Assembly: GCA_033439765.1 (NCBI GenBank)
Contig: JAULSN010000008.1
Location: forward strand, 2,232,001-2,296,000
Length of the DNA: 64,000 nucleotides
Direction of reading: 5' to 3'
From: Lasiosphaeria ovina
Lineage: Eukaryota; Ascomycota; Sordariomycetes; Sordariales; Lasiosphaeriaceae
Below, piece after piece: positions 1-12,181 of this stretch (within the stretch, counting starts at the first letter, position 1; each line of letters begins with the position of its first letter). The translations under genes and the position numbers were made by a program. Below the pieces are notes generated by a model that saw nothing but the letters and a program-made list of their open reading frames with translations, ran no database searches and had not been told where the DNA came from.

Positions 1-779
1 TAGTCTCATCGGTAGCAGAGCAAGCACGGAGTGACACGGCAGGATTAGATGGGTATATACCTACCTGTATATACTAGTCGTCCTCGGTTCGGTTCAAGAG
101 TCTCTGGGTGTAAAGTGTGTTAGAATCAGATGGGGTACACAGCCAACAACCACCTCTGGTAGGTCCGTACACGTATGGTAGCCTCGCACACATGCAGTTG
201 AACATGCAAGGTAGCCGAGAACGTTTGGAGTTTTCTACACTTGCATCCTCAGCAAGCAAGTTACCTCTCTCTATTCCTGAAGAGAGCAAGAAAACAGACA
301 GAGAACAGGAAAGACTCCCAATACCATTGCTGGTCTCTTTTCAACCACCCCGTTTGTCTCTTTTTTTGTTTCCCTTCCCGAATACCAATGCGGCTGTATC
401 ATGGACTATTTTACACTGTTTCCAAACCTTGAAAGGAATCTTTGCCTCCCACACCTCCATTGATCCTCGAAGGCGCCCTACCATACCGTGAGAAGCAGAG
501 CCCATCCAAGCGTAGCAAAATCTGAATAAAACAGACATCAAAGCCAAAAGGAGAGAAGATGGAAAGTAAACAAAAAATAAAACAAAAATCGATGTTTGTT
601 TATTACAGTTGGCGCGGTCTGGCTGCCTCTGATTTCCCTAAACCCACCTGAGAAGCCCCCGTTCATGGTCGGTGTTAGCTAGAAAATAAAAAAAATTAAA
701 ACGCTGTTATGTGCGACCATTTTCTTCGTTGCTGCTTCGTTAATATGAGTAGCCATTCCTCGGCGTTCTTCCTCTAACG
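1..779. other. Gene-free stretch at left edge
   Basis: I see no coding potential here beyond short shadow frames. The right end probably holds the 3' untranslated region of the kinase gene that ends at 780. There are pyrimidine runs and AT-rich segments (for example near 550-600 and 680-700) but no RNA gene or repeat that I can name. Confidence 0.5.
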
Positions 780-3204
780 TCATACCTCACTGGCTGCCTC
801 TTCTTCTCTGAATTTGATACCGCCCTCGAGCTGAATGGCGCCCCCGACCCATTCTGTCTCGGCAACCTGGGCCAGGGACCATCTGCTTCGAGACCTCTTG
901 AGAAGGCCTTCGACGACCTCCATCGCGCCCCTGAGCCCCTTGGCATCAAAGCGGGCCAGGTCGGCTTCGTGATCGCCGTGGCCTTCCTCTCCGTCTCGCA
1001 CGCCATACTCAATCCATCGCCATTCAACCCGGGCAATTCGGTGGCTGGTCCGGCTCCTCATCCGCACTTGCATCGCAAGGTCGCCGACGGCTGGGTGGGG
1101 ATCGAAAGGGAGCCTGGATTCCAAGAGCGCGTAAAGAAGTACGCCTAGAGACCATGCGTCTGTTGCGTGGCCGTCGTATGGTTGACCCATAATTACCTCT
1201 GGGGCCGCGTAATCATCTGACCCGCATCTCGTTTCCAGCTTTTCATTGTCAGCGACGCGGCGTGCCAGTCCTAGGTCTGTAAGTGTGATGAGAGAATAGG
1301 GGTAGGTCGTCCAGTCGGCCCCGGCAGATTGCAGCTCAGTGGGCGGAAGATTTACCAGGACGTCTGAGAAGGGGTTAGAAGGCAAGGTCAAGAGACCAAC
1401 GGCCCAACTGAGAGCTGGCTGAAAGAAACTCACTCTCAAGCTTGATGTCCCTGTGTACAATCTTCATGCCGTGAAGATACCTCACTGCCCCCACCAGTTC
1501 GGCGAAAATCCTTCGTAATATCCCAGGACTTAATAGATCTTTATGTCCGCTGGCAAGGTCAAATAGATCGCCACCGGGACAGTAGCTGAGCATGAGAATT
1601 GCTCGTGAAGGCTCAATGTTCCAGGCTTTGAGGTGGATCAAGGAGGGGTGATGGATGCTCTGCATAATCTCCAACTCGCGCTTGAGGCTCATTTCAATCC
1701 TGTCCTCTGACGCGCCCCCACGAGGGCCATGTTCGCAAATCTTGACAGCTACCAAGGTGCGACGTTCGTGTGGGGGCAGCGGCTCCGGTGTCTGAGAGCC
1801 ACTCTTTGAACGGTATTCCTCGTCATCGGAAACTAAAGACGAAATCTGGCTTGTGGCGAGCATGACGCGGCTGAAGGTACCCTGGCCGAGCATTTTCACG
1901 GATCTCCAACGGCGGCGCTTCCTATCGTGCCTGTCGTATGCCTCAAAATACTCATGCCGAGACAGATTGGTGACGGTACCACTGGACCCAGTGGCCGAGG
2001 ACGAATCATTGGCACTCAGGGAAGACTCGCTCGGCGGGGGCGTGGGTGGCTTGTCGACGGGCGTCAGCCCTCTCGCTTCGGACAGGTGAGGTTCTCGGCG
2101 CATTTGACCCTCGTAGCTCGCTGGCACAGTCTGCATATCCGCTTTGATATGAGAACCCGACACCGTCACCATGCGCTTCGGAACCAACATCGGGTCCGGT
2201 ACGTAGTCGCTAATACTCCTATTCCTTGTGTGCACCGCCTGAGTGCGCGCGCCAACGTCGTTTCCGCCAGCACTCTCGGTCTGTCCAGACCCAGATCCTG
2301 AGCTGGGCCCAAGACTTGGCCGAGATCCAGAAGACAGACCCGCGTAGTATCCTTTCTTCTTACTTGGAGTACTCGCCGGCGCGGTTGGGGAATGCTCAGT
2401 GCTCATATTCAGTGAGCTATCCCCGGGAGCTGGCTGGAGAGAGGGCGTGTCGCGCGAAGTCCGCCGGCGCAGCTTCCAGGGTCCTGGTGAGTCACTCGAT
2501 AGCAATGGCGAGGGCAAAGGAGTAACGTCGCCCATGGCGGATATTATAGGACTCCCAACAGTCGAGCTGGCACCCGAATGTGAGCCAAAGATGGTTGCAA
2601 TGCTGCCGGTCTTGACACTCGGAGTCCTAGAGATTGGGCGAAGCGACGAGGCTGAGGTTTTGTGTTGTAGACTCAACGTTGGTCGCTTTGACGACTTGGA
2701 GGGTGTCGAGAGCGTGTTATTAGAGGTTGAATTGTCTGCCCAAGTGGGCGACAGTTGGCTGAGGTCCGTCTGGACGCGGAGGGCGGCGGTGCCTCCCGAG
2801 GGACTCTGCGGGTGGGGTAGTGAAGGGCCTAGCCTCGAGGCCGCCTCGGGCGAAGATGAGTGCGGCGGGGGGGGAGGCGGGGGCGGGGGCGATGGGGCGA
2901 TGGTGTCGGACTGAAAGTGAAATCGGATCTGGCTTGCTGGGAGTTGAGGAGTTGAAGATGCCGTAGTCGTTGTCGAGCTCGGAGTCAAGGTCAAACCGGG
3001 AGCAGAGAGAGGGGCAGCAGCGAGGGCGAGGTCAACGGCCGAGTTTGCCTGAACATTGCGCTTGTTGAGGAACTGAGCCGCAGCTATCGCAGCCGCTGCA
3101 TCGCTGGCCGAGTGCGCATGGCTGTCGCCGGCGTCATCTGGGATGTCCAGTAACGAGAAGGACGAGAAAGACGAAGAGACGGATGGGGGTGGCCTCGAGG
3201 ACAT
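780..3204 (-). CDS. Serine/threonine protein kinase
   Basis: Two exons, 3204-1434 and 1363-780, joined across a 70-nt intron with a GTGAGT donor, a TCTAAC branch site and a CAG acceptor; the join restores the catalytic-loop motif HRDIKLEN. The predicted protein is 784 residues. Residues 1-430 are a Ser/Pro-rich, low-complexity, probably disordered region with a polyproline tract. The kinase domain begins near residue 439 with the glycine loop GQGTFSRV, followed by VAVK (Lys about 488), the catalytic Asp about 586, a DLG triplet (620-622) in place of DFG, and an APE motif in CGSDDYAAPE. An acidic insert separates the glycine loop from VAVK. The overall style resembles fungal NPR/HAL5- or PRR-like CAMK kinases, but I cannot place it exactly. 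The start was set at the ATG at 3204 because the frame upstream opens only with GTG. Confidence 0.9.
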
Positions 3205-6200
3205 GGTTGTGGGCGCACGCTGAAGGCGTCTGTCAGCGCAGGCCAGAATTACGATCACTGGGATGGCGAACAGCGGACGCTGTGGTAGGCGGCGGATGCG
3301 GTGTTGCCCGCGCGAGTGTGATGCGGTGGGTAGCAGGTGGGGCTGGCCTGGCAGTCTTAGTAGGTCCCAGCGACCCCAACGACCACAGCGGGAGCACCTA
3401 CCCTGCCCCCAAGTGCCTACATTAGTGGAATGGAGTGGAACGTAGGGGTGTCAACCCTTGGTAGAACCTGGACGACAAGGAACTGTGTCGCTGTATCAAC
3501 ATATAGCGTTACGTAGCACTGTATAGTATATATGTATGTAAAATACATGCATGTACGGATACGGATACATACCTCTTCTTGGTACGTGTGATAGTCACTT
3601 TGGTTTGGTGGATAGACAGCACGGAATGGCGATCGCAGGACAAACCCCCAGAATCCGACCTCACTGAGGTGGTAGAAAAGGTATGCATTATACCCCGTGC
3701 CAATGGATACATATCCGTACATTTAATGACACTTTACCTAAGGTACAGTACGTATGGCCATACATGCAGACAAAAACGCCTTATCTACAAGCACTGTAGG
3801 TACCAGCTGCACTGGGCCAATCGGAAACCACCTAACGCTGAGTATCTTAACTTTAGGTGCTACCGGGAAGCTTCCTAATAGAGGCCGTTAGTTTAGGTAC
3901 CTAGCCCGGAACTCAGTCCATCGGTCCGGAGAACAATTGGAGTGGTTCTTGTTTTCGGTGTTGCTGTGACTCCTAGTTTGCAAGTCCATCCCTTAAAAAT
4001 CCATGGCGTGAGACCTCGAGTCGTGTTGGCCTGCGGCCACTAGGCATCCCAAGACAAGCCTGTTGGTCGTTGATGGCCCTTGCTTTTAGTTTGTCGTGTC
4101 TGCCTAGGACAGCCTTCAAGGAGGAGACTGGGAGTTGCCGAGGGTGATTTCCAGTATGCTGTCGGTCATCTTCGCGTTCCGCTTTTATCAATCATCACCG
4201 TGGGACAGCCGCATTGCGTACTGATCAGATATGACTCTGTACTCCGAATACAGACACGCACATGAGGTGCCTAGCTGGTTACCCTCCTCCACTGCGCGCC
4301 CAGAGGTAACGTTGATTTCGGGACCAGTCTCTGCCGCAGCCAGGCATAGACCCGTCACCACCGCGGCCCTCAGTGCCGCCTGACCTCACCTTGTTACGCT
4401 GTTATTCCCAGAGACCCAGTAGGCTTTCGGCCAGACTCAAAGGTAATCAAATCTTCAAAATTCAACCGGGGTTATATCATTTTTATTTATTTACAGTTGC
4501 CGAGGCAATCCACTTTCTGTCAAGGGGCTTGAGCTTCCATGTGCAGAGATATTTACCTGAGTAAAAAAAGCAGCTGTGCACATGAATACGCATTTCTATT
4601 ATTGAACGTGGCATCAATCCAGAAGGAAGTCACCGCTGAGGTTTGCATAACAAGAGACCGAGAGGATACTCTACATGAATGTTAGTGTAGAAACAACACT
4701 CTGTGAGCCTAGAGCCGCCTGGAAGCGGGCTCCATAGCACCTCTTGAGAGCGGTGAGTTTAGTATCAGAAAAGGTTTCGGACGAGGTTCTAGAAACCCAC
4801 TTCGCAACCCATTTCCCCGATTAAAGATGTAGGGTCACCAACGCCAGGAGAGCACGCCCGAAACACGGAAAGCCAGTGCCAAACCCCGAAAACCCAATAG
4901 AGCATTGCAACATATGGGCGGCGTTTCTTCCGTCAACAAACAAGGGGACCCCTATCCGTAGATGCCTTATCTCTGTTGAGGAAGTTGGAGAGTGGCGGCA
5001 GCTCCGTCATCGGCTCAACACCCTGGTCTTATCCTCGGACGAAGTCAAAAGCCATCCCAGTCGCCGAGAGTGAACAAGAAAGCAGGCGAGGATGTGTGGC
5101 AGTGTGCGTGGTGAGATCCAAAAGGATGACTGACATGCAAAGGAGAGGCGTGGGCATGAAAAGCCGCACGCAACGAATAAGCCTGTCACTCAATATAATC
5201 TGACCCCGCTGTGCCCACGATGCTCGAGTGGCGATCACCATTGGTCGTTGTCCACTGCAGCTCTGGCAAGCAAAACAAAGACACAGTCACGAAGCCGCCT
5301 CTCTTGAAACCCCTCCCATTCTCTTCGGGGGGCATTCGACAGGTGCACCAGCCTCGAGCAGGCACAATGCATCAAAGTCCGCCCTATCTCCCCGCCAAGC
5401 CACCACGGGGCGGCTAGATTATTCTCAACGGCATTCTAATTATCAGAGTTTTATCTGGGGCAAGGCCCCAATGACGATGTGCCGAACTGAACTCAAAAGG
5501 CGGGAGGGTGCTCTGCTGCAGCGATCTAGATAAGGCAAAGACAAATGCCGATTGAGACAGACGGCCCCTGGGATGGGTTCGGCTGCTCCCTTGATGGCAT
5601 GCGAAGCTTTGCGCCGGCTGTGAGCGTGCCCTGCTTGTTCTCGGAACAAAGACATCCAACCCTTCGATTGGTCTTAATTCAACGACCAAGATCAAATTCG
5701 CGTCTGTTTCGAGCAATCCAAGCGATGAATTGGACAAGGACTTTGGCTGTCACCTCGCTGTACGTGAGATTGGGCTCGTCAGCGCTGACATTTCGCCTAT
5801 TTATTAAGAATCTTGGGCGAGGCTTATTACCGCAGACAGCTGGGGATAAGTGAAAAAGAGATGGGATGCCATGCCTCTGAGGTCAGATATCGGATAACAG
5901 CAGACCTAGACCTGAGTTCGAGGAATAATACTGGCCCGGAACCACTGAGGCGACGAATACGGAGAAGTACATACGCTGTTCCGGGTCACGTGGCAGTGAC
6001 GTAGTCGGGTGTTGAACGTCTGCCGAGGCTGGATTACCTTAGCTACGACCCATCGACCGCTGTTGGCTTCGGCAAACCCCCCCACTGTTGGTTTTAGGTA
6101 GTGCGCTCAACCATCCTACGCAATCTTCGATGCCCTACCAGAGACTACAGTTGAGCGAAGAGATGGTCGGCGCAGACTTGATACCCTCGTTAATTGTGTG

Positions 6201-6497
6201 AATTTTGCCGCGAAGGATTTCCTCTTTTCTTGTTCGGGTTCTCTTCTCACTAACCGATTCCAAATTGATGGGTGGTTACCTCTTTGCGGTCCCTGATCGA
6301 GCTTTCCCTTTGGATTTTTGTCAGCTGCAACTAATAACATCGGGTCAGCGCCGTCCGACGGCAAGCCATATTTTCCAACATCCACATCGATCTGAGCCTA
6401 AACCCGGCCGCCGGACAAGACGGAAAAGCTCTTGCTTTGGACAAGGGGCAGGACAAGGAGAGATCTGGTCGTTTGCTAGCTGGACTGCTGCCCGCCC
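3205..6497. other. Long intergenic region between divergent genes
   Basis: Kinase (minus) and sterol acyltransferase (plus) diverge from this 3.3-kb region, so it holds both promoters. I see no convincing gene: frames are short, without family motifs. Near-palindromic TAGGTACC-type boxes occur around 3735, 3795 and 3892-3904. Confidence 0.5.
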
Positions 6498-8340
6498 ATG
6501 GCTTCGACATCAGCCTATGTGTCTGACGGGGTGAGCGACAATGTTTTACGCCCCCGGCCCCGTAAGCCAATCCACTCCCAACTGTCTCATATCAGCAACA
6601 CTTCCGAGATCAACGGCTTTCTCGATGCTCCCGAAGATGGACACGCCACCGGCACGACTAGGTAAGACTCTCAGCCTTCTCTCTCTCTCCTTCCGAGGTC
6701 CTCGGCGTATACACAAGTGCTTACCCGGGTCCTATCAGCGGCCGCTCGACACCCGTACCGCTCGATGCCCCACCCTCTGTCAAGTCCATCTCGACGGTGC
6801 GGAAGCAAGTGCGCGCGGAGCAGCGCCGCCGCCTCTTCCCAACCATCGAGTTTGCGAGTCGCGTATCTCACTTCGATCCAAATAGCGATTACCGCGATTT
6901 TCATGGCTTCTTTAACCTGTTCTGGATCGGCCTGGCCATCATGGCCATAACCAGCATGTTGCGCAATATCAAAGACACGGGCCATCCTCTCCGGGTTCAG
7001 ATATGGGGCCTCTTCACTTTCAAGCTGTGGCACCTGGCCATCGCTGATTTTCTCATGGTTGCTAGCACTGCCGTCGCGCTGCCAATGCACAGGGCTTTCC
7101 GCTCCGCCCCCGCCGGTGGTGCCTGGACATGGGCGAAGGGCGGTACAGCCATAATGAGCATATACCAGGTAGCCTGGCTGGCTCTCTGGATAGCCGTCCC
7201 ATTTCTCTTGGACTGGGGCTGGACTGCCCAGGTGTTCCTACTACTTCACACCATGGTGCTGCTCATGAAGATGCACTCGTACGCCTTCTACAACGGCCAT
7301 CTCAGCGAGACCGAAAAGCGCCTGCACGCTCTTGACGACCCATTGACGGCCTCACGCGCACCGGCCTACCTCTACCCGACCTCGGAGAATCCCATGGGCA
7401 CAGTGGCCAGCCCTAAGAGGGCTGAAGCCCGCGGGAAGGGTGATGGAGATGGTCCGGAAAGTGACGAGATTGCGCAGTTGCGAGAGGATCTAGCCCGCGA
7501 GCTAACGAGCCCTATGGGTAACGTCACATACCCGGCCAACCTAACATGGTCGAATTACCTCGACTATCTGTGTTGCCCGACTCTTTGCTACGAACTCGAG
7601 TACCCGCGCACCGAGGCCATTGACTGGCAGAATCTCGTGTCCAAGATAGCCGCCACATTTGGCTGCATCTTTTTGCTCACGGTCATCTCAGAGGAATTCA
7701 TCCTTCCGGCTTTGTTTGATGCTTCCCAGCGATTGGACCCGACATTTCGAACGGCAGAGTCTCCTTTGACTGCGCTGGAAGCGCTACTCGTTCTCGCCGA
7801 GACCATTTCGTGGCTGCTATTTCCATTCATGTTGACGTTTCTGCTTGTTTTTCTCGTCATCTTTGAATATGTTCTCGGCGCGTTCGCCGAGATTACCCAT
7901 TTTGCAGACCGCCACTTCTACAGCGACTGGTGGAACAGCACCGACTGGATGGAGTTTTCACGCGAGTGGAATATACCCGTCTACAGTTTCCTGCGCCGCC
8001 ATGTGTATAGCGCCAGCCGTCCGCACATTGGCAAGGCAAATGCGACCGTTATCACCTTTCTTATTAGCGCCATCGGTCACGAGATCGTCCTGGCCTGTAT
8101 TACGAAGAAGCTGCGTGGCTATGGTTTCATTTGCCAGATGCTCCAGCTTCCCATAGTCATGCTACAGCGCACTCGTTTGGTACGGGGCAAGAAAACCCTG
8201 AACAACGTGTGTTTTTGGTGTAGCATGATTCTGGGGTTGAGCGTGGTAAGTAGCCGTTGTTCCCTCGTGCTGCAATTCTACTGAGGTAAACTAACCACAC
8301 TATTTGGCTATAGATTTGTTCACTCTACGTGCTTGTATGA
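6498..8340 (+). CDS. ARE2: Sterol O-acyltransferase (ARE1/ARE2, MBOAT family)
   Basis: Three exons, 6498-6661, 6739-8245 and 8314-8340, give 565 residues. The introns are 77 and 68 nt with GTAAGA/GTAAGT donors and CAG/TAG acceptors; the last exon adds only eight residues. The family esterifies ergosterol with fatty acyl-CoA in the ER membrane for storage in lipid droplets. The sequence shows a hydrophilic N-terminus, multiple hydrophobic segments, the family motif FYSDWWN at about 448-454 and, in a hydrophobic stretch, the probable catalytic His about 502 in AIGHEIV. Length fits filamentous-fungal members (yeast Are1/Are2 are somewhat longer). The ATG at 6498 is in a good context (GCCCATGG) and in frame with the rest of exon 1. 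Paralogue assignment (ARE1 versus ARE2) cannot be made from this sequence alone. Confidence 0.93.
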
Positions 8341-10453
8341 AATGCTGCATGATTGTCAAATAAGTCAGCGTTCACGCTGCGAACTTCAAGGTCGAAAAGA
8401 CCAAACGACAAAATCCGGAGACCTGTCTCGCTTATAAACTACCGTGGTGTTTGATATTAATACACCTTCTCGTCTGGATCAAGTATGGGGCAAATTCTAG
8501 CCAAGTGAATGAATGAGAATGACAAACACTGCTTTCTACATTGGATATTAGATACAGTTAGATGCATAGATGTGATCCCCCCTTGTCTGGGAATGACACC
8601 ATTTGTATTTTCTGCTCAGCACATACAAATCCACTCTTACATAGCGAAAATAGAGTATAAAGCGAGTTACCCGCATACACATACATATATGTATAAACAT
8701 CCCTCGCCAGGGTATGCTGCCTGCACTCTGGCGTCGCATCACTTACAGAAGGTCGGCATGATTGGGTTATTCATTGATCGTTTGCAATTCGTACCAAACC
8801 AGTAGAGCTAGAATAAAAGGGCTAGCTAATTAGCTGCCTGGCGGCAGCATCTATGCTGTATGTAGCAATAGAAAAGAGGAAAAGGGCAAGCAAGCGAAGA
8901 AGTTAAAAACCAAGTTCCCACGTGCGAGTGCCGTTCTTTCCCTCTGCGAATTTCTGTGAAACCAAAACTAGATTTGAGAATGTATTGCCCTGGATTTATC
9001 CTAAGGAACCCACCCCGTTCATCCTCCAGCCTCTTTTTTTCGGTTCAATGAAAAAAAAAAAAAACTAAAAAAAAATCTTGGTCGCATCACTACCCTCTCT
9101 TCTCTGTCTCGTTCTCTCTTTCAACTATTGTCATCATCGTCGTCATAGAGCGTCGTGTTCTGCTGGAAATGGAAGAACCGAAAAAAATAAATGGAAAAAG
9201 TCATAAAAAAACATCATCATTTCCAAACACGCGAGATCGGAGTCGGTTCGAGAGAGTGTGAGAGAGCAAGTTTGTAAAAAACAGCGAACCCAGAAAAGAG
9301 ACACTTTGGCATTTCCATTTCGCATTCCCAGCCGGGCGTAACATGTCCTTCGGCTTGACAAGTCCTAACATATCCGCCTGTTGACTCTCCTTCCCTTCCT
9401 AAAGGCGGCGAACGACAGGCCAGAAACGAGAAAATCAGAAAGAAAGAAAAATCCAAACTCCGGGGCTATGATCTGTGCACACACACCGAGGAAACCGCAA
9501 AAAAAAAGAAAACGCCACAAGGGTAAAAGACCCTACTAAATAGAGAGATAGTGAACGACCGAGTCAACTAAAACCCCGCCTCCTTAGCTATGCAAACCTT
9601 TGTACGTATATGGTTGATTCACCCGCCATAAATACACCAGGGGTGAAGAGACCTTTGACCTTCACAAAAAAAAAAAATGTAACAGGAAAGACCCGAAGGT
9701 CACGCACTCACTCAAAAGAGTAAGTAGATAGGAAACCAATCAGTTCCCAAAAAGACGTGAACTAAAAAAAAGGATCCAAGAGAAAAAGGAACTCGAGAAA
9801 CGTAAGAAAACCCCGCAAAAAAATGAAAAGTGAATCGCGGCGTGACCAATCATCGACAGGATGGCAACGCTCGTTTGCTGAAGACCGTGCCAGTTCTCAG
9901 ACTGTGCTGGCCTTGGGGGGTATGATCCCAATCCTCGACTCACGTCGGTCTAGTAAAAGCTAGCCCGAGTGACAGCCGAGCCAGTGTTCCATCCTGTCTG
10001 TTTGCCAGCCATCGCTACCCGCTGTGGAGCTACCAGGTCTCGTTGAAAAGCGAGATAGAGCTCAGCCATGCAGGCTTAAGACATAGAATATATGTATTCC
10101 ATGAATATCTTTTCATTTTGTTTGAGGCAAAAAAAGCGAACGAGATGCCGGTTTCATGGGAGAAACGCCAAGGAGAAGCCCCGGACTTGACAAAAGGTAG
10201 TGATGTCGTCGAACTGTTGGCTGCTCCTGGGCGGATTAATATTATAAACTGGCGAAAGTACAGTGGCGAACGCAAAACTGCCCGGCGTGCATTTATGGTC
10301 AGATGGTAAAGAAAGCGTGCCTGCCGCTGAGACCCCGCTTCTCAAGGACACGATGAGCGTCTTTGTCAAGGGTCTCGCAATTTCGGTTGCGAGACCATGT
10401 CTGCCTCCAAAAGAAGAAGCGAAAACCTTCACGCGACTGCCCATCTAGTGTCC
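8341..10453. other. Intergenic region between convergent genes
   Basis: The region holds the 3' ends of the acyltransferase (plus) and the J-protein (minus). It is rich in A runs between about 9040 and 9830, with no coding signature or RNA gene that I recognise. Such A/T-rich tracts may include polyadenylation signals for both genes. Confidence 0.5.
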
Positions 10454-12181
10454 TTATGATGCAGGAACAAACTGATCATGATGGCTTATCGAAGGGTAGT
10501 GGTACTCGGAAAAACTTATGTCGGTCGGCATAAAGCCTCTGGCCTCCTTCACCTTGGGGAAAGGTACCCCAGGGTAAGATGCTGTTAACGGCGAAGAACG
10601 AGAGTCAACTTCAGGCATGTACCTCCTCGAAGACGGGGATTGGCCTTCTGGATAGTGTTGATCAAGTTTGTATGCCCTTTCACCGTCGACCCTGTAGTGC
10701 GTTTGCTGTCTGGGGGATCTTGCGCGCCGGCTTCGGCGGGGACGTGGTCGTTCTTCGTCAGATTCGCCGCCATAGTGGTTGTAGCGATCATCTGGGCTGG
10801 TTGCGGCTCCGGTCCCAGCAGTCCAGGTCTGGCCCCGTGAGAGGGTAGGCGTTGGCATGGGGGCGCGAGCAACATAGGCCTCGAGAGGAATGGTGTTCGA
10901 CCGGCTTACGGATACACGAGGAGGTGATCCTGGGACGATCGGAGGTGTGCTGTGAGTCTTTGCAAGGCTTGGAATCGGTCTCGAAGTCGGGGCCACGTTT
11001 ATGACATAGGTCTCCTTTTTGGGGGTGTCATGAGATGAGCGTCGACCGGCGGCACGGGCAGTAGAGCGCCTGAGAATATCTTCTTCGAGGAATTCAGCGG
11101 CAACAGCAGCAGGTGGCGGCGTGGGGGCCGAGAAGATCGGTTCGAGTGGTGACTGAGACTTTGACTTCCAGAACTGTTGCGAAGGAGCCGACCCCCCCGC
11201 GACCGCGATATAGCTGCGGGCGTGGCTAAAGCTTTGCTCATGAGGCAAAACCGTCTCGAGAAGCGGGGGTTGGGGAGGACGCGACGACGACTTATCGCGT
11301 TCGCGCTCGCGCTCCCGGTCCCGGTCCCGGTCCCGGTTCTCGCTGTGCTTCTTGCTGGAGGATCTCTTCTTTTCTGGCCTCGCTGATGTCGACAAGTATG
11401 TCTCTTCTTCTTGAGCGGGAAACCCACCACCGTAGGGCTCGACATAAGGCTTATGTCGGTGGGCCTTCTCATCCGACTCGCGGGCCCGCTCCCGATCCTG
11501 CTGCTTCTTGTATCGGTCGCGCTGCTCCTTTTCGAGCTTCTTTTTCTCGGCCTTATAAGCCTCCCGTTCTCTCTCCTTTTCACGTTCCCTCTCTCGTTCC
11601 CTTTCCCGTTCCTTGTCTTTTGCTCTTATTTCTTCGTCTTCTCGTCTACGCCTCTCGCGCCTCTCTTCCTCGCGCCTCGAAGGCTTCTCCTTCTCGTCAT
11701 AGCTGGCCGTACGCCGAGCCTTCCTTTCCATTTCTTCAAACACAGGATGGATGCGGGAAGAAGGTACGTCATCATGCGAGCGCGTGTGGGGCGATGAGTA
11801 CGTATACACCTTGGTCGAGCCTGTTGATGTACGGAATCGAGGAGGCTCGGCGTTCCTGACATCGAAGGCAGCATGTCTCGGTGACGTGCGTGATGCTGAC
11901 GAATTGGGCATGTTCTTCATGTTGCCTTGCTGTCTGACACGCTGCTCCATAAGCCTAACCTGCTCCTCATATTTGCTCCTCTCGACATCGTCGTTGAGCA
12001 GCTCATATGCCTGTTGGACTTTTTGGAATTCGTCGTGTTTTTGCGCCTTGAGAGTCGGGTCTTGCACCTTGTCGGGGTGGCATTTGAGAACAAGTCTCTT
12101 GTACGCGGCCCGGACCTCCGACTTGTCGGCGGTCCTATCGAGGCCAAGGGCCATCCATGGGTCCGGCGGAAGACTATTCAT
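10454..12181 (-). CDS. DnaJ (J-domain) protein with long charged region
   Basis: A single exon of 575 residues. The J domain is at the extreme N-terminus, with the HPD tripeptide at residues 35-37 that stimulates Hsp70 ATPase. No Gly/Phe region, zinc-finger or C-terminal substrate-binding domain follows, so this is a class III (class C) J-protein. Residues about 150-300 are an Arg/Glu/Lys/Asp-rich, probably helical or coiled region built of repeated RE/RD dipeptides; the rest is Ser/Pro-rich and probably disordered. The DNA shows the repeat as tandem CCGGT-type units near 11310-11340. The start was set at the ATG at 12181, since the longer frame begins with GTG. The Hsp70 partner and cellular role cannot be read from the sequence; RE/RD-rich tracts are common in nuclear RNA-related proteins, which is only a hint. 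Confidence 0.9.
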   Translation of the reverse strand: MNSLPPDPWMALGLDRTADKSEVRAAYKRLVLKCHPDKVQDPTLKAQKHDEFQKVQQAYELLNDDVERSKYEEQVRLMEQRVRQQGNMKNMPNSSASRTSPRHAAFDVRNAEPPRFRTSTGSTKVYTYSSPHTRSHDDVPSSRIHPVFEEMERKARRTASYDEKEKPSRREEERRERRRREDEEIRAKDKEREREREREREKEREREAYKAEKKKLEKEQRDRYKKQQDRERARESDEKAHRHKPYVEPYGGGFPAQEEETYLSTSARPEKKRSSSKKHSENRDRDRDRERERERDKSSSRPPQPPLLETVLPHEQSFSHARSYIAVAGGSAPSQQFWKSKSQSPLEPIFSAPTPPPAAVAAEFLEEDILRRSTARAAGRRSSHDTPKKETYVINVAPTSRPIPSLAKTHSTPPIVPGSPPRVSVSRSNTIPLEAYVARAPMPTPTLSRGQTWTAGTGAATSPDDRYNHYGGESDEERPRPRRSRRARSPRQQTHYRVDGERAYKLDQHYPEGQSPSSRRYMPEVDSRSSPLTASYPGVPFPKVKEARGFMPTDISFSEYHYPSISHHDQFVPAS

